Positions 8,059 to 17,345 are shown, counted from the stretch's first letter. The stretch is DNA of 64,000 nucleotides from Shinella zoogloeoides (GCF_022682305.1 NZ_CP093528.1:3113501-3177500); one strand, 5' to 3'. The notes: generated from the letters alone by a model not told the origin. Translations and numbers: made by a program.

Positions 8059-8982
8059 TCAATCCGCCCATTCGGGATCGGTGGTGAAGGCGATGGTCAG
8101 CCAGCGGTCCGGCCCCTCGTTGCCGATGGCCAGGCCAACCTCGTCGCGGATGGCATCCCAGTCCTGCAGCTTGCGCGCGGGGAAGTTCCCCGGAACGATG
8201 AAGTAAAGCTCGATCTGCCGGCCGCGACCGACACGGGCGACATAGGCCCGGTAGGAGAGAAAGCCGTGCCGCTGGACGACGGCTTCCGCCACGGCATCGA
8301 CATGGCTCTTCAGGTCCGCGGGGGTGACGAGCAGGATATCGGTGAGCGCCCGACGGATCGTGCCGGCCGGGATGGGGATGATGACGAGGCAGACGAGCGC
8401 CAGCGCGACCGGGTCGATATAGGGCGACAGCCATTCATGCTCGGTGCCCTGGATCAGGGCGCCGCCCAGGAAGGCGACGAGCAGCGCGCCGGTAAGACCG
8501 GACGACATGATCCAGGACTTGACGTCGAGCGCGACGAATTCCGACTGGATGGTGCGGTTCGCCCGTGCGCTGACGACGGCCATGCTGATCGTGATCACCA
8601 GCGTCACGACGGAATAGGTGATCGCCGCGCCGAAATCGAACAGCCGGCCGCCGTTCATGATGCTGCTGACGGCATTGATCAGCGCGTAGATCGCCGCACC
8701 GGTAAGCAGGATACCGTTGAGGCCCAGCACCATCGGCTCCAGGTGCCAGAAGCCCATGGTGAAATGCTTGACGAGCGGGTTCTTCTCGTCGGTCGCCGAG
8801 GAGGCGATAAGGTTGGAGACCACGAGCGCCAGCACGGTCATCGAGGCGTCCGTCATCGCGTAGATACCGTCGAAGATGATGGCGAAGGAACCGGAGAGGA
8901 TGCCGAACAGGATGCCGACACCGGCCAGGAGGATGGTAACGGCAATCGAGACACGCAGCAGTCCCTGTTCCGTTTTCATCAT
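8059..8982 (-). CDS. Cation diffusion facilitator (CDF) metal transporter
   Basis: A 307-residue inner-membrane protein with about six hydrophobic helices and a cytoplasmic C-terminal domain, the CDF layout for export of Zn, Fe, Mn or Co against protons. The second helix holds FDGIYAMTDA, the position of the first metal pair, and a later helix holds ALDVKSWIMS, where the usual HxxxD is replaced by D-x-K-x-W; so the metal site is not canonical. The branch resembles COG3965-type cation exporters. No metalloregulator or metal riboswitch is evident upstream, where the 149-bp gap is AT-rich. Confidence 0.82.
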   Translation of the reverse strand: MMKTEQGLLRVSIAVTILLAGVGILFGILSGSFAIIFDGIYAMTDASMTVLALVVSNLIASSATDEKNPLVKHFTMGFWHLEPMVLGLNGILLTGAAIYALINAVSSIMNGGRLFDFGAAITYSVVTLVITISMAVVSARANRTIQSEFVALDVKSWIMSSGLTGALLVAFLGGALIQGTEHEWLSPYIDPVALALVCLVIIPIPAGTIRRALTDILLVTPADLKSHVDAVAEAVVQRHGFLSYRAYVARVGRGRQIELYFIVPGNFPARKLQDWDAIRDEVGLAIGNEGPDRWLTIAFTTDPEWAD

Positions 8983-9131
8983 GAGGCAGCCCTTTCCCGA
9001 TCGAGATTTCGCCCGTTATAGCGGCCCATCGCATTAAATTCCATCTTCTGCATGATACGGATTTACACATTTAATTTTCTAATGGTGCGGCCGCCTGTTA
9101 ATTTCATCCCCACACGCTCACAGGATGGCCC

Positions 9132-9797
9132 ATGCTGAAACTTGCCCTGCTTTCGACCTGGCTCCTCCTTGCGATCCCCTCCCTTCCCCTCCTTGCCGCC
9201 GAAAATACGATGACCCAGTTGCACAAGGCCGCAGCCGCCGGCGACACCGCCGCCATCCGGACCCTGCTCGCCGAGGGCGCGGATATCGAGGCGCGGGACG
9301 CCCGCGGGGCGACCGCGCTGCTCGTCGCCACCCACGCCAACAAGGTGGAAGCGGCCCGCGCGCTGATCGAGGCGGGCGCGAACGTCAACGCCAAGGACGA
9401 CATCCAGGACAGTCCCTATCTCTATGCCGGCGCACGCGGCCATCTCGATATCCTCAAGCTCACGCTCGCCCATGGCGCGGACCTTGCGAGCATCAACCGC
9501 TACGGCGGCACCTCGCTGATCCCGGCCTCCGAGCGCGGCCTCGTCGAGACGGTGGACACGCTGATCAAGGCGGGCGTCGCCGTCGACCACGTCAACCGGC
9601 TCGGCTGGACGGCGCTTCTGGAGGCGATCATCCTCGGCGACGGGGGCAAGCGCCACCAGGAGATCGTCGGCCTTCTGATCGCGGCCGGCGCCAATGTGAA
9701 CCTTGCCGACAACGAAGGCGTGACGCCGCTTCGGCATGCCCGCGACCGCGGCTTCGACGAGATCGCCGCCCTGCTCGAAAAAGCAGGGGCGAAATGA
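9132..9797 (+). CDS. Periplasmic ankyrin-repeat protein
   Basis: A 221-residue protein with a signal peptide (LALLSTWLLLAIPSLPLLAA) followed by five or so ankyrin repeats, recognisable by recurring TALLVATHANKVEAARALIEAGANVNA-like units and the last one, LRHARDRGFDEIAALLEKAGAK. Ankyrin proteins bind other proteins; secreted single-domain versions are common in proteobacteria, some next to catalase or periplasmic enzymes. The partner is unknown. The TGA stop overlaps an in-frame ATG (9794) of the next frame, so it may be transcribed with the ureidoglycine aminohydrolase gene. Confidence 0.85.
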   Translation: MLKLALLSTWLLLAIPSLPLLAAENTMTQLHKAAAAGDTAAIRTLLAEGADIEARDARGATALLVATHANKVEAARALIEAGANVNAKDDIQDSPYLYAGARGHLDILKLTLAHGADLASINRYGGTSLIPASERGLVETVDTLIKAGVAVDHVNRLGWTALLEAIILGDGGKRHQEIVGLLIAAGANVNLADNEGVTPLRHARDRGFDEIAALLEKAGAK

Positions 9798-9841
9798 CGG
9801 AATACAAGACTGGAAACACTCAAGACAAAGGGCCTGAGACG

Positions 9842-10678
9842 ATGCAAAGAAGCTACTACTCCTCCCTCGGCGGCCACCCGCCGCAGACCGACCTGCTGAC
9901 CGGCCGCGCCGTTTTCACGGAGGCCTATGCGGTGCTGCCCAAGGGCACGATGCAGGACATCGTCACCAGCTTCCTGCCGTTCTGGGAAAACACGCGCTGC
10001 TGGGTCATCGCCCGCCCGCTCTCGGGCTTTGCCGAGACCTTCTCGCAGTATGTCATGGAAGTCACTCCCGGCGGCGGCAGCGACCGGCCGGAGCAGGACC
10101 CGGAGGCCGAAGGCGTGCTCTTCGTCGTCGACGGCGAGGTGGAGCTGACGCTGCCGACCGGCAAGCACACGCTTTCGCCGGGCGGCTACGCCTTCCTGCC
10201 GCCGAGCCTGAAGTGGTCGCTGCGCAACCGCTCTGGCGCCCATACCCGCTTCCACTGGATCCGCAAGGCCTATGAGGCCGTGGACGGTCTCGATCATCCC
10301 GAGCCGCTGATCCTCAACGAGAAGGACATCACCCCTTCCGTCATGCCCGATACGGACGGCGGCTGGGCGACGACCCGCTTCGTCGACCCGAACGACCTTC
10401 GCCACGACATGCACGTGACCATCGTCACGCTGATGCCCGGCGCCGTCATTCCCTTCGCCGAGACCCACGTCATGGAACACGGCCTCTACGTGTTGCAGGG
10501 CAAGGCCGTCTACCGCCTCAACCAGGACTGGGTGGAAGTGGAAGCCGGGGACTTCATGTGGCTGCGCGCCTTCTGCCCGCAGGCCTGCTATGCCGGCGGC
10601 CCCGGCCCGTTCCGCTACCTGCTCTACAAGGACGTCAACCGCCACATGGCGCTGAGACCCTTCGGCGCGCGCCGCTGA
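9842..10678 (+). CDS. (S)-ureidoglycine aminohydrolase
   Basis: A 278-residue bicupin that releases ammonia from (S)-ureidoglycine in allantoin (purine) degradation. The C-terminal cupin has the manganese ligands in ETHVMEHGLYVLQG (E, H, H) and CPQACYAGG (Q), and the segment YKDVNRHM matches the end of E. coli YlbA. The N-terminal cupin has GGGSDRPEQDPEAEGVLFVVDG. I start it at 9842, where family similarity begins (YYSSLGGHPPQTDLL); an ATG at 9794 overlapping the ankyrin stop would add 16 residues. A terminator follows. Other purine-catabolism genes are not adjacent. Confidence 0.88.
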   Translation: MQRSYYSSLGGHPPQTDLLTGRAVFTEAYAVLPKGTMQDIVTSFLPFWENTRCWVIARPLSGFAETFSQYVMEVTPGGGSDRPEQDPEAEGVLFVVDGEVELTLPTGKHTLSPGGYAFLPPSLKWSLRNRSGAHTRFHWIRKAYEAVDGLDHPEPLILNEKDITPSVMPDTDGGWATTRFVDPNDLRHDMHVTIVTLMPGAVIPFAETHVMEHGLYVLQGKAVYRLNQDWVEVEAGDFMWLRAFCPQACYAGGPGPFRYLLYKDVNRHMALRPFGARR

Positions 10679-10700
10679 GCGGATCGCCCGGTCACCATGA

Positions 10701-10728
10701 AACCCGCGCCTTCCCGGCGCGGGTTTTT
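10701..10728. terminator. Rho-independent terminator
   Basis: AACCCGCGCC pairs with GGCGCGGGTT around a short TTCCC loop and runs into TTTTT on the + strand. It lies 22 bp after the ureidoglycine aminohydrolase stop and just before the end of the convergent MFS gene, so it may serve both. Confidence 0.85.
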
Positions 10729-10741
10729 CGTTGCGTATCGT

Positions 10742-11932
10742 TCAGCCGGTTGCCGGCATCGCCACCGGATAGGAGCGCGGGTCGAAGCGCAGGTAGAGCA
10801 GCGCGGTCACCAGCACGCAGCCGAGATGCAGATACCAGCCGGCGGCAAAGCCGCCCGTCCAGTCGTGCAGCAGCGCCATCGCATAGGGGCCGATAGCCGC
10901 GATGAGGAACCCGCCACCCTGCATCAGCGCGGCGAGCGCGCCGGCCTGTTCGGGCCGCGGCAGGTGGTCGAGCGCGGTGACGATGGCAAGCGCGAAGCTG
11001 CCGCCGAGGCCTGCGCCACAGAGGCCGGCCCAGACAGCCGGCGCCAGCTCGGGAGCGCGCGCGAGACCGAAGAAGCCGACGATCTGGAAGGCGATGGTCA
11101 GCCAGAGCCAGCGGCGACGGTCGATATTGCCGCGGGCGAGGAACGGCAGGCCCAGCGCCGCGGCGGCCTGACAGGCCGCCATGACCGCGACGAGGCCGCT
11201 GCCGTCGGCGCTCGTCCAGCCCTGCGCCTGGTAATAGGGAGCGAGCCAGGCGATCATGGAACTGTAACCGGCATTGACCAGACCGAAGGCCGCCATCAGC
11301 GCCCACGTGCGCGGACGCCGCAGCAGCCGGCGGGTCAGCGTGCCGTCCGGCTTCTTAGCCTCGACATCGGAAAGGATACGCCAGGCGGCTGCCAGCGCCA
11401 GTGCCACCGGCAGGGCCAGCCAGGCGAGCGCCGCGCGCCAGCTGAAGCCCGCATGCACAAGCACCGGCATCAGGCGAGCGCCGAAGGCCCCGCCGGCCAT
11501 CATGACGCCAGAGTAAAGCCCCGTGACGACCGGCACGCTTGTCGGGAAACGCGCCTTGATGATGCCCGGAAAGGCCGCCTGGATGAAGGCGACGCCGATG
11601 CCGCAGAGCGCCGCCGTCGCGATCAGCGTCAGCCCGTCATGGGCGAAGAGACGCAGTGCCGAGCCGGCGAGCAAAACGGCGAGCGCGGCCAGCAGGCCGC
11701 GCCGCGTGCCGAGCCGCACCTGTAGGCCGGGCGCCACGAAGGCGCCGACTCCCATCAGAAACATCGGCAGCAGCGTCAGCATGGCGATCCCGCCGTAACC
11801 GAGGCCGGTATCGGCGACAATCTCAGTAAGAATGGGCGCCGGCGCGGCTAGGAAGGGCCGGAGATTGAGGCCGACCAGAACGACCAGTGCGAGCATTGCC
11901 CAATCGCGGCCGGGGCGCATATCCGTCATCAT
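10742..11932 (-). CDS. MFS transporter, CynX/NimT family
   Basis: A 396-residue membrane protein with twelve predicted helices. The start region WAMLALVVLVGLNLRPFLAAPAPILTEI is diagnostic for the CynX/NimT (cyanate/nitroimidazole) branch. These transporters move small polar compounds; a substrate cannot be assigned. I chose the ATG at 11932 (GAGAGAAGC before it) over the longer frame. It is divergent from a LysR regulator across 136 bp holding a long inverted repeat, so regulation by that protein is likely. Confidence 0.85.
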   Translation of the reverse strand: MMTDMRPGRDWAMLALVVLVGLNLRPFLAAPAPILTEIVADTGLGYGGIAMLTLLPMFLMGVGAFVAPGLQVRLGTRRGLLAALAVLLAGSALRLFAHDGLTLIATAALCGIGVAFIQAAFPGIIKARFPTSVPVVTGLYSGVMMAGGAFGARLMPVLVHAGFSWRAALAWLALPVALALAAAWRILSDVEAKKPDGTLTRRLLRRPRTWALMAAFGLVNAGYSSMIAWLAPYYQAQGWTSADGSGLVAVMAACQAAAALGLPFLARGNIDRRRWLWLTIAFQIVGFFGLARAPELAPAVWAGLCGAGLGGSFALAIVTALDHLPRPEQAGALAALMQGGGFLIAAIGPYAMALLHDWTGGFAAGWYLHLGCVLVTALLYLRFDPRSYPVAMPATG

Positions 11933-11992
11933 GCTTCTCTCGTGCTGAAAATACCCGTTCGCGCGGATGCAACGCCCGGCGATCATGAGCCT

Positions 11993-12043
11993 ATGGCTAT
12001 CACTCGCTTGAATCATGCGCAAATTAGATGTTTAGATAGCCAT
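11993..12043. promoter_or_regulatory. Inverted repeat in the MFS/LysR divergent promoter
   Basis: ATGGCTATC at 11993-12001 and GATAGCCAT at 12035-12043 are perfect 9-bp inverted copies whose centres are 42 bp apart, about four helical turns. That spacing suits the extended site of a LysR tetramer binding both its own and the transporter promoter. Confidence 0.5.
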
Positions 12044-12068
12044 CATTCCGAATTTGGATGGAGGGATC

Positions 12069-12917
12069 GTGCTCGACCCGCGCCTGCTCCGAGCCTTCGT
12101 GGCGATTGCCGACGCCGGCAGCTTCACCGCCGCCGCCGATCGCCTGCACATGACCCAGTCGACCATGAGCCAGCAGATCGCCCGCCTGGAGGATGCGATC
12201 GGCCGCGCGCTTGTCGACCGCGCCGCCCGCCCGGTGCGCCTGACGGTGACCGGCGAACGCCTGCTCGGCCACGCCCGGCGCATCCTCGCGTTGCAGGACG
12301 AGGCGCTGACGCTGGTGGCGGAAACCTCCGGCACCACATCCGTCCGGATCGGCATGCCCGACGACATCGCGACGCCCGAGATGGCCCGCGCCTTCGCCGC
12401 CTTCACGCGCCGTCACAAGGAGGCCCGCCTCGACGTCACCACGGGCCTGCGCTCGGACCTTGCACGCCGCTACCGTTCCGGCGAACTCGATATCGTGGTG
12501 CTGAAGGAGGATGCGCCGGGAGAGGACAGTCTGGCGAGCTTCGAGGAGCCGATCGCCTGGTTCGCCGCGCCCGGCGCGGCCGGAAGCCTGCCCGACCCGG
12601 TGCCGCTCGTCACCTTCCCACCTGGCGGGCTTTACCGCGACGCCATGTTCGAGCGGCTGGAACGCGAGCGCCGCCGCTGGTACATCGCCTTCACCTCCGC
12701 CAGCCTGCGCAACGTGCTGATGGCCGTGGAAGCGGGCCTCGGCCTCTCGCTGCTGCCGGTCGACGCCACGAAGGGCTGGCGCATCGAGCCGCTTGCCGGC
12801 TTCGCGGACGAGCCGCCGGTCTTCGCCTCGCTCTATTCCTGGGAGCAAAGCGGCTTCGTCGGGGAACTGGCCGACGAGGTGCTCGACATCCTCAAGCGGC
12901 ATTTCGCGCGCATCTAG
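12069..12917 (+). CDS. LysR-family transcriptional regulator
   Basis: A 282-residue regulator with the N-terminal LysR helix-turn-helix LLRAFVAIADAGSFTAAADRLHMTQSTMSQQIARLEDAIGRALVDR and a substrate-binding-fold effector domain starting near VRIGMPDDIA. GTG at 12069 is preceded by GGAGGG at ideal spacing, so I prefer it to the TTG at 12054. It probably controls the divergent CynX-like exporter. Its stop codon is shared in palindromic form (CTAG) with the convergent malonyl-CoA synthetase gene. Confidence 0.87.
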   Translation: MLDPRLLRAFVAIADAGSFTAAADRLHMTQSTMSQQIARLEDAIGRALVDRAARPVRLTVTGERLLGHARRILALQDEALTLVAETSGTTSVRIGMPDDIATPEMARAFAAFTRRHKEARLDVTTGLRSDLARRYRSGELDIVVLKEDAPGEDSLASFEEPIAWFAAPGAAGSLPDPVPLVTFPPGGLYRDAMFERLERERRRWYIAFTSASLRNVLMAVEAGLGLSLLPVDATKGWRIEPLAGFADEPPVFASLYSWEQSGFVGELADEVLDILKRHFARI

Positions 12918-14425
12918 CTCTTGTAGAGATCCCCATAGGTCTCGCGCAGCACGTTCTTCTGCACCTTGCCCATCGTGTTGCGCGGCAGGTCGTCGACGAA
13001 GAGCACGCGCTTGGGCTGCTTGTAGCGCGCCAGCCGGTCCTGTAGCGCGGCGAGCACCGCCGGCTCGTCAAGCGTCGCCCCTGCCGCGCGCACCACGACA
13101 GCCGTCACCCCCTCGCCGAAATCGGGATGCGGCACGCCGATGACCGCGCTTTCCACGACACCGGGCATGGCGTCGATCTCCATCTCCACTTCCTTCGGGT
13201 AGATATTGTAGCCGCCCGAGATCACGAGGTCCTTGCCGCGGCCGACAATATGCACATAGCCGCGCGCGTCGATCTTGCCGAGATCGCCCGTGATGAAGAA
13301 GCCGTCCATGCGGAATTCGGCGGCCGTCTTTTCCGGCATGCGCCAGTAGCCCTTGAAGACGTTCGGCCCCTTCACCTCGATCATGCCCGTCTCGCCGTCC
13401 GGCAGGGGCTTGCCGGTCTCCGGATCGACAACGCGCAGCAGGACGCCCGGCAGCGGGAAACCCACCGTGCCCGCCACCCGGTCGCCGTCATAGGGATTCG
13501 AGGTGTTCATGTTGGTCTCGGTCATGCCGTAGCGCTCGAGAATGGCGTGGCCGGTCCTTTTCGAGAAGCTGCGATGGGTTTCGGCAAGCAGCGGCGCGGA
13601 GCCGGACACGAACAGCCGCATATGGGCGGTCGCCTCGCGCGTCAGGCCCGGATGCTGCAGCAGCCGGACATAGAAGGTCGGCACACCCATCATAACCGTG
13701 GCACGTTCCATCAGCCGCAGGGCTTCGCCGGCGTCGAACCGGGACAGGAAGAACATCGACGCGCCCGACAGCAGCGTGACATTGGAGGCGACGAAAAGAC
13801 CGTGCGTGTGAAAGATCGGCAGGGCATGGATCAGCCGGTCCGCGCCGGTAAAGCGCCACTGGTCGCGCAGCGTCAGCGCGTTCGAAAGCAGGTTGTCGTG
13901 GGTCAGCATCGCCCCCTTGGACCGGCCGGTCGTACCGGAGGTATAGAGGATCGCGGCAAGATCGTCCGGCGCGCGCCCGGCATCGTCGAAATCCGCCTCC
14001 AGCCCGGCGGCAAGATCGAGCAGGCTGCCGCCGCCCGCCGCATCCATCGTGGCGACCGCGCCGCCGCACGCCTTCGCGATGCCTTCGACGCTCTCGCCGT
14101 GCTTCGGATCGACAACCACCAGCCGCGGCGTCGCATCCCCCAGGAAATAGTCGAGTTCCGCCAGCGTATAGGCCGTGTTGAGCGGCAGGTAGACGGCCCC
14201 GACCCTCAGGCAGGCGAGATAGAGCATCAGCGCTTCCGCGCTTTTCTCCACCTGCACAGCCACCCGCTCTCCCGGCAGGACGCCGAGCTGCCGCAGAGCG
14301 CCCGCCAGCCGGCCGGAAAAGGCGATCATCTCGCCATAGGTCCAGCGCCGCCCCTCGGCAGTCTCGATGAACGGCGCCTCCGACGGAGCGGCGGCGCGGA
14401 TCGCGTCGAAAAGATGGTTGGCCAT
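12914..14425 (-). CDS. matB: Malonyl-CoA synthetase (acyl-CoA synthetase family)
   Basis: A 503-residue ANL-superfamily ligase that activates malonate to malonyl-CoA. The AMP-binding motif ILYTSGTTGRSKGAM, HALPIFHTHGLF, the adenylate motif RYGMTETNMNTSNPYDGDR and the C-terminal hinge and catalytic lysine PRNTMGKVQKNVLR are all present. The MTETNMNTSNPY sequence and length match rhizobial MatB. AAGGAGA lies before the ATG. A GntR regulator is divergent, as in the Rhizobium mat locus, but malonyl-CoA decarboxylase (matA) and a malonate carrier are not visible here. The two terminal bases form a stop shared with the LysR gene. Confidence 0.87.
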   Translation of the reverse strand: MANHLFDAIRAAAPSEAPFIETAEGRRWTYGEMIAFSGRLAGALRQLGVLPGERVAVQVEKSAEALMLYLACLRVGAVYLPLNTAYTLAELDYFLGDATPRLVVVDPKHGESVEGIAKACGGAVATMDAAGGGSLLDLAAGLEADFDDAGRAPDDLAAILYTSGTTGRSKGAMLTHDNLLSNALTLRDQWRFTGADRLIHALPIFHTHGLFVASNVTLLSGASMFFLSRFDAGEALRLMERATVMMGVPTFYVRLLQHPGLTREATAHMRLFVSGSAPLLAETHRSFSKRTGHAILERYGMTETNMNTSNPYDGDRVAGTVGFPLPGVLLRVVDPETGKPLPDGETGMIEVKGPNVFKGYWRMPEKTAAEFRMDGFFITGDLGKIDARGYVHIVGRGKDLVISGGYNIYPKEVEMEIDAMPGVVESAVIGVPHPDFGEGVTAVVVRAAGATLDEPAVLAALQDRLARYKQPKRVLFVDDLPRNTMGKVQKNVLRETYGDLYKS

Positions 14426-14594
14426 GAGGGGTCTCCTTTTCCGTGGCGACCCGCACATTGTCACACCGCCGGGCAGCGGCGCCAGAGGGAAACGCAGCCG
14501 GGCGGCCCGCTTTCAGCCGGCGGCGGCGAGGATCGCATACAATTCAGCGGAACCATCATTGCGGCTGTCACGAACGGGTGGACAGACTCACCCT

Positions 14595-14625
14595 TTGCAT
14601 GCAATTTGCCGCAAACAAATTGCGG
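14595..14625. promoter_or_regulatory. Paired palindromes, candidate GntR (MatR-like) operators
   Basis: TTGCATGCAA at 14595-14604 is a perfect 10-bp palindrome; CCGCAA-N5-TTGCGG at 14609-14625 is a second perfect inverted repeat. Both lie between the divergent matB and GntR genes, 17-47 bp before the GntR start. The first resembles the short TTG...CAA palindromes bound by FadR/FCD-type regulators. Confidence 0.5.
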
Positions 14626-14641
14626 AACGGGAGAACACCGC

Positions 14642-15346
14642 ATGGCACAGAAAACGGGCGATTCGGTTCGCGGGCGCTCGCATGCCGTCCACCGTGCGCT
14701 GAAACGCGCAATCCTCGACCAGGCCCTTTCACCCGGCGCGAAACTGCCGGAGGATTCCATCGGCGAGCGCCTGGGCGTCAGCCGCACGCTGGTGCGCGAG
14801 GCGCTGGTCCGGCTCAGCGAGGAGGGGCTGGTCGACCTGCGCCCCAACAAGGGCGCGACGGTGGCGCGGCCGACACTGGAGGAGGGGCGCAACCTCTTCC
14901 TCACGCGCGTGGCGCTCGAGCGGCTCGTCGTCGAGACCCTGTCGGGCAAGCTCGCCAAGGAGCAGATCGACACGCTCTCGGCCCATATCGACGCGGAGGA
15001 TGCCGCACGCACGGAACACGCCCAGTCGATCCGCCTCGCCGGCGAGTTCCATACGCTGCTCGCGCAGATGACGAACAACGCCACCCTCATCCGCTACGTG
15101 AACGAGACCGTCGCCCGCAGCTCCCTCATCCTCGCCCTCTACGGGCGGCCGCATTCCTCCGAATGCGCCGTATCAGAGCACCGCGACCTGCTCAACCACC
15201 TGATTGCCGGCAAGACCGAGGCCGCGGTCAAGCTGATGACGCATCATCTGGATTCGATCACCACCCGCGCCCTGCTGCCGAAAGAGGACGACCGGAACAT
15301 CAAGGACGTGCTCTCGGCCTATGCCGTCGCGGAAGGCCTCGTCTGA
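14642..15346 (+). CDS. GntR-family (FCD) regulator, MatR-like
   Basis: A 234-residue regulator: winged helix at residues 10-75 (AVHRALKRAILDQALSPGAKLPEDSIGERLGVSRTLVREALVRLSEEGLVDLRPNKG) and an all-helical FCD ligand domain with the metal-site residues in RLAGEFHTLLAQM, SEHRDLLNHL and MTHHLDSI. The divergent gene is malonyl-CoA synthetase, the arrangement of MatR in Rhizobium, so malonate response is plausible but not proven. The frame upstream of 14642 is a shadow of matB. Confidence 0.85.
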   Translation: MAQKTGDSVRGRSHAVHRALKRAILDQALSPGAKLPEDSIGERLGVSRTLVREALVRLSEEGLVDLRPNKGATVARPTLEEGRNLFLTRVALERLVVETLSGKLAKEQIDTLSAHIDAEDAARTEHAQSIRLAGEFHTLLAQMTNNATLIRYVNETVARSSLILALYGRPHSSECAVSEHRDLLNHLIAGKTEAAVKLMTHHLDSITTRALLPKEDDRNIKDVLSAYAVAEGLV

Positions 15347-15400
15347 AGCCTTGCCGGCAACGGTGCGGCGCGGCTTTGCGTTCGGAAATGCGCGGCCCCG

Positions 15401-16465
15401 CTAGGATGCAGCCTCGCCTGCGAACAGCTTCCAGCGCGTCGGCCTGAACCGCAGCATCGCACCGTTCGCGGCCTGCGCGTCGAGCGGGATTTCGATTTCG
15501 ACATGGTGCGCCTCGCCGGGCCGGCCGATGTCGATATCCGCAATACGCGTGCCGGCAAGGCGGCGGGACGTGGCGATGCGGCCTTCCAGCGCGGGCGTCG
15601 CGGTATCCGTAACGAGCACGACATCCTGCGGGCGGAAGAAGAGCGTACCCGCCCCCTCGCCCGCATCGCCACCGCCCGGTGCAATTCCGATGGGCGCGCC
15701 CTGGAAGCGGACGCCTCCCTCTTCCACGGTCACAGGCACGCTGGCGCTGTCGCCGATGAAGGAGAAGACGAAAGGCGAATTCGGCCTGTCGTAGACGTCG
15801 TCGGACGAGCCGACCTGCTCGATCTTGCCCTGGCTCATGACGACGACGCGGTCGGCCAGTTCCAGCGCCTCCTCCTGGTCATGCGTGACGAAGACGGTCG
15901 TGTGGCCGGTGCGGTCATGGAACTCGCGCAGCCAGCGGCGCAGCTCCTTGCGCACCTTGGCGTCGAGCGCGCCGAAAGGCTCGTCGAGCAGCAGCACCTT
16001 CGGCTCGATGGCCATGGCGCGGGCGAGCGCGACGCGCTGGCGCTGGCCGCCGGAAAGCTGGTTCGGATAGCGTTTCTCAAGGCCGGAAAGCTGCACCATC
16101 TCCAGAAGCTCGCCGACGCGGCGGCGGATCTCGGCCTTGGGCGGGCGCTCCCCGCGCGGGCGCACGGTGAGGCCGAAGGCGATGTTGTCGGCCACCGTCA
16201 TATGACGGAACAGCGCATAATGCTGGAAGACGAAGCCGACATGACGCTCCTGCACGGTCTTGTGCGAGGCATCCTCCGCGCCGAAATGGATACTGCCGCG
16301 CGTCGGCTGCTCCAGCCCGGCGATGAGGCGCAGGAGCGTCGTCTTGCCCGAACCGGATGGGCCGAGAAGCGCGATCAGTTCGCCCGAGCGTATGTCGAGC
16401 GATACATCGTTCAGCGCCGGGTATCGGTCGAATTCCTTGCGGATGTTTTTTACACTGACGTCCAT
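15401..16465 (-). CDS. cysA: Sulfate/thiosulfate ABC transporter ATP-binding protein CysA
   Basis: A 354-residue ATPase with Walker [10 protein letters not shown], signature [14 protein letters not shown], Walker B VLLLDEP and a C-terminal TOBE-like domain. The [17 protein letters not shown] and [15 protein letters not shown] segments are CysA-specific. I start at the ATG of [18 protein letters not shown]; the upstream TTG in frame is less likely. It is last in the order sbp-cysT-cysW-cysA on the minus strand, with 19 bp between cysW and this start. Confidence 0.93.
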   Translation of the reverse strand: MDVSVKNIRKEFDRYPALNDVSLDIRSGELIALLGPSGSGKTTLLRLIAGLEQPTRGSIHFGAEDASHKTVQERHVGFVFQHYALFRHMTVADNIAFGLTVRPRGERPPKAEIRRRVGELLEMVQLSGLEKRYPNQLSGGQRQRVALARAMAIEPKVLLLDEPFGALDAKVRKELRRWLREFHDRTGHTTVFVTHDQEEALELADRVVVMSQGKIEQVGSSDDVYDRPNSPFVFSFIGDSASVPVTVEEGGVRFQGAPIGIAPGGGDAGEGAGTLFFRPQDVVLVTDTATPALEGRIATSRRLAGTRIADIDIGRPGEAHHVEIEIPLDAQAANGAMLRFRPTRWKLFAGEAAS

Positions 16466-16484
16466 CGAGGGCGTGCCTTTCAAT

Positions 16485-17345
16485 TCAATGCTTGCGGCCG
16501 GCAGCGATTTCCGCGCCGTAGTGAAGTTCGAGAACCGTCTTGACGATCAGCGTGACGAGCGCGAGCGCGGCGAGCAGCGAGGCCACGGCGAAGGCGGCAA
16601 CGAAATTATACTCGTTGTAGAGGATCTCGACATGCAGCGGCATGGTGTTGGTGAGGCCACGGATATGGCCCGATACCACCGAGACCGCCCCGAACTCGCC
16701 CATGGCGCGGGCATTGCAGAGCAGCACGCCATAGAGCAGCCCCCATTTGATATTGGGCAGCGTCACGTACCAGAAGGTCTGCCAGCCGGACGCCCCGAGC
16801 GACAGCGCCGCCTCCTCGTCGCCCGTTCCCTGTTCCTGCATCAGCGGGATCAGCTCGCGCGCGACGAAGGGGAAGGTGACGAAGACCGTGGCGAGCACGA
16901 TGCCCGGCACGGCGAAAAGGATTTCGACGCCATGGCTCTTCAGCCACGGTCCGAGTACGCTTCCCGCGCCGAAGAGCAGCACGTAGACAAGGCCGGAAAT
17001 GACCGGCGAGACCGAGAACGGCAGGTCAATCAGGGTCGTGAGGAACACCTTGCCCTTGAATTCGAACTTGGCGATGGCCCAGGCCGCCGCCACGCCGAAG
17101 ACGAGGTTGAGCGGGACTGCGATGCCCGCGACCAGCAGCGTGAGGCGGATGGCGGCCAGCGTGTCGGGGTCGCCGAAGGCAGTGAGGAACTCCCCGGGCC
17201 CCTTGCGGAACGCCTCGACGAAGACGGCGGCCAGCGGCAGGAGGAGGAAGAGCGCGAGGAACAGGAAGGCGACCGCCATCAGCGTATAGCGGGCGGCCGG
17301 CGATTCCGTCGTCGGCGAGCGGAGGGAACGGGGCTTATGCGCCAT
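16485..17345 (-). CDS. cysW: Sulfate ABC transporter permease CysW
   Basis: A 286-residue inner-membrane subunit with six helices and the permease EAA loop ([23 protein letters not shown]). The segments [17 protein letters not shown] and [23 protein letters not shown] are typical of CysW. It overlaps cysT by 11 bp, so the two permease halves are translationally linked. Confidence 0.94.
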   Translation of the reverse strand: MAHKPRSLRSPTTESPAARYTLMAVAFLFLALFLLLPLAAVFVEAFRKGPGEFLTAFGDPDTLAAIRLTLLVAGIAVPLNLVFGVAAAWAIAKFEFKGKVFLTTLIDLPFSVSPVISGLVYVLLFGAGSVLGPWLKSHGVEILFAVPGIVLATVFVTFPFVARELIPLMQEQGTGDEEAALSLGASGWQTFWYVTLPNIKWGLLYGVLLCNARAMGEFGAVSVVSGHIRGLTNTMPLHVEILYNEYNFVAAFAVASLLAALALVTLIVKTVLELHYGAEIAAGRKH

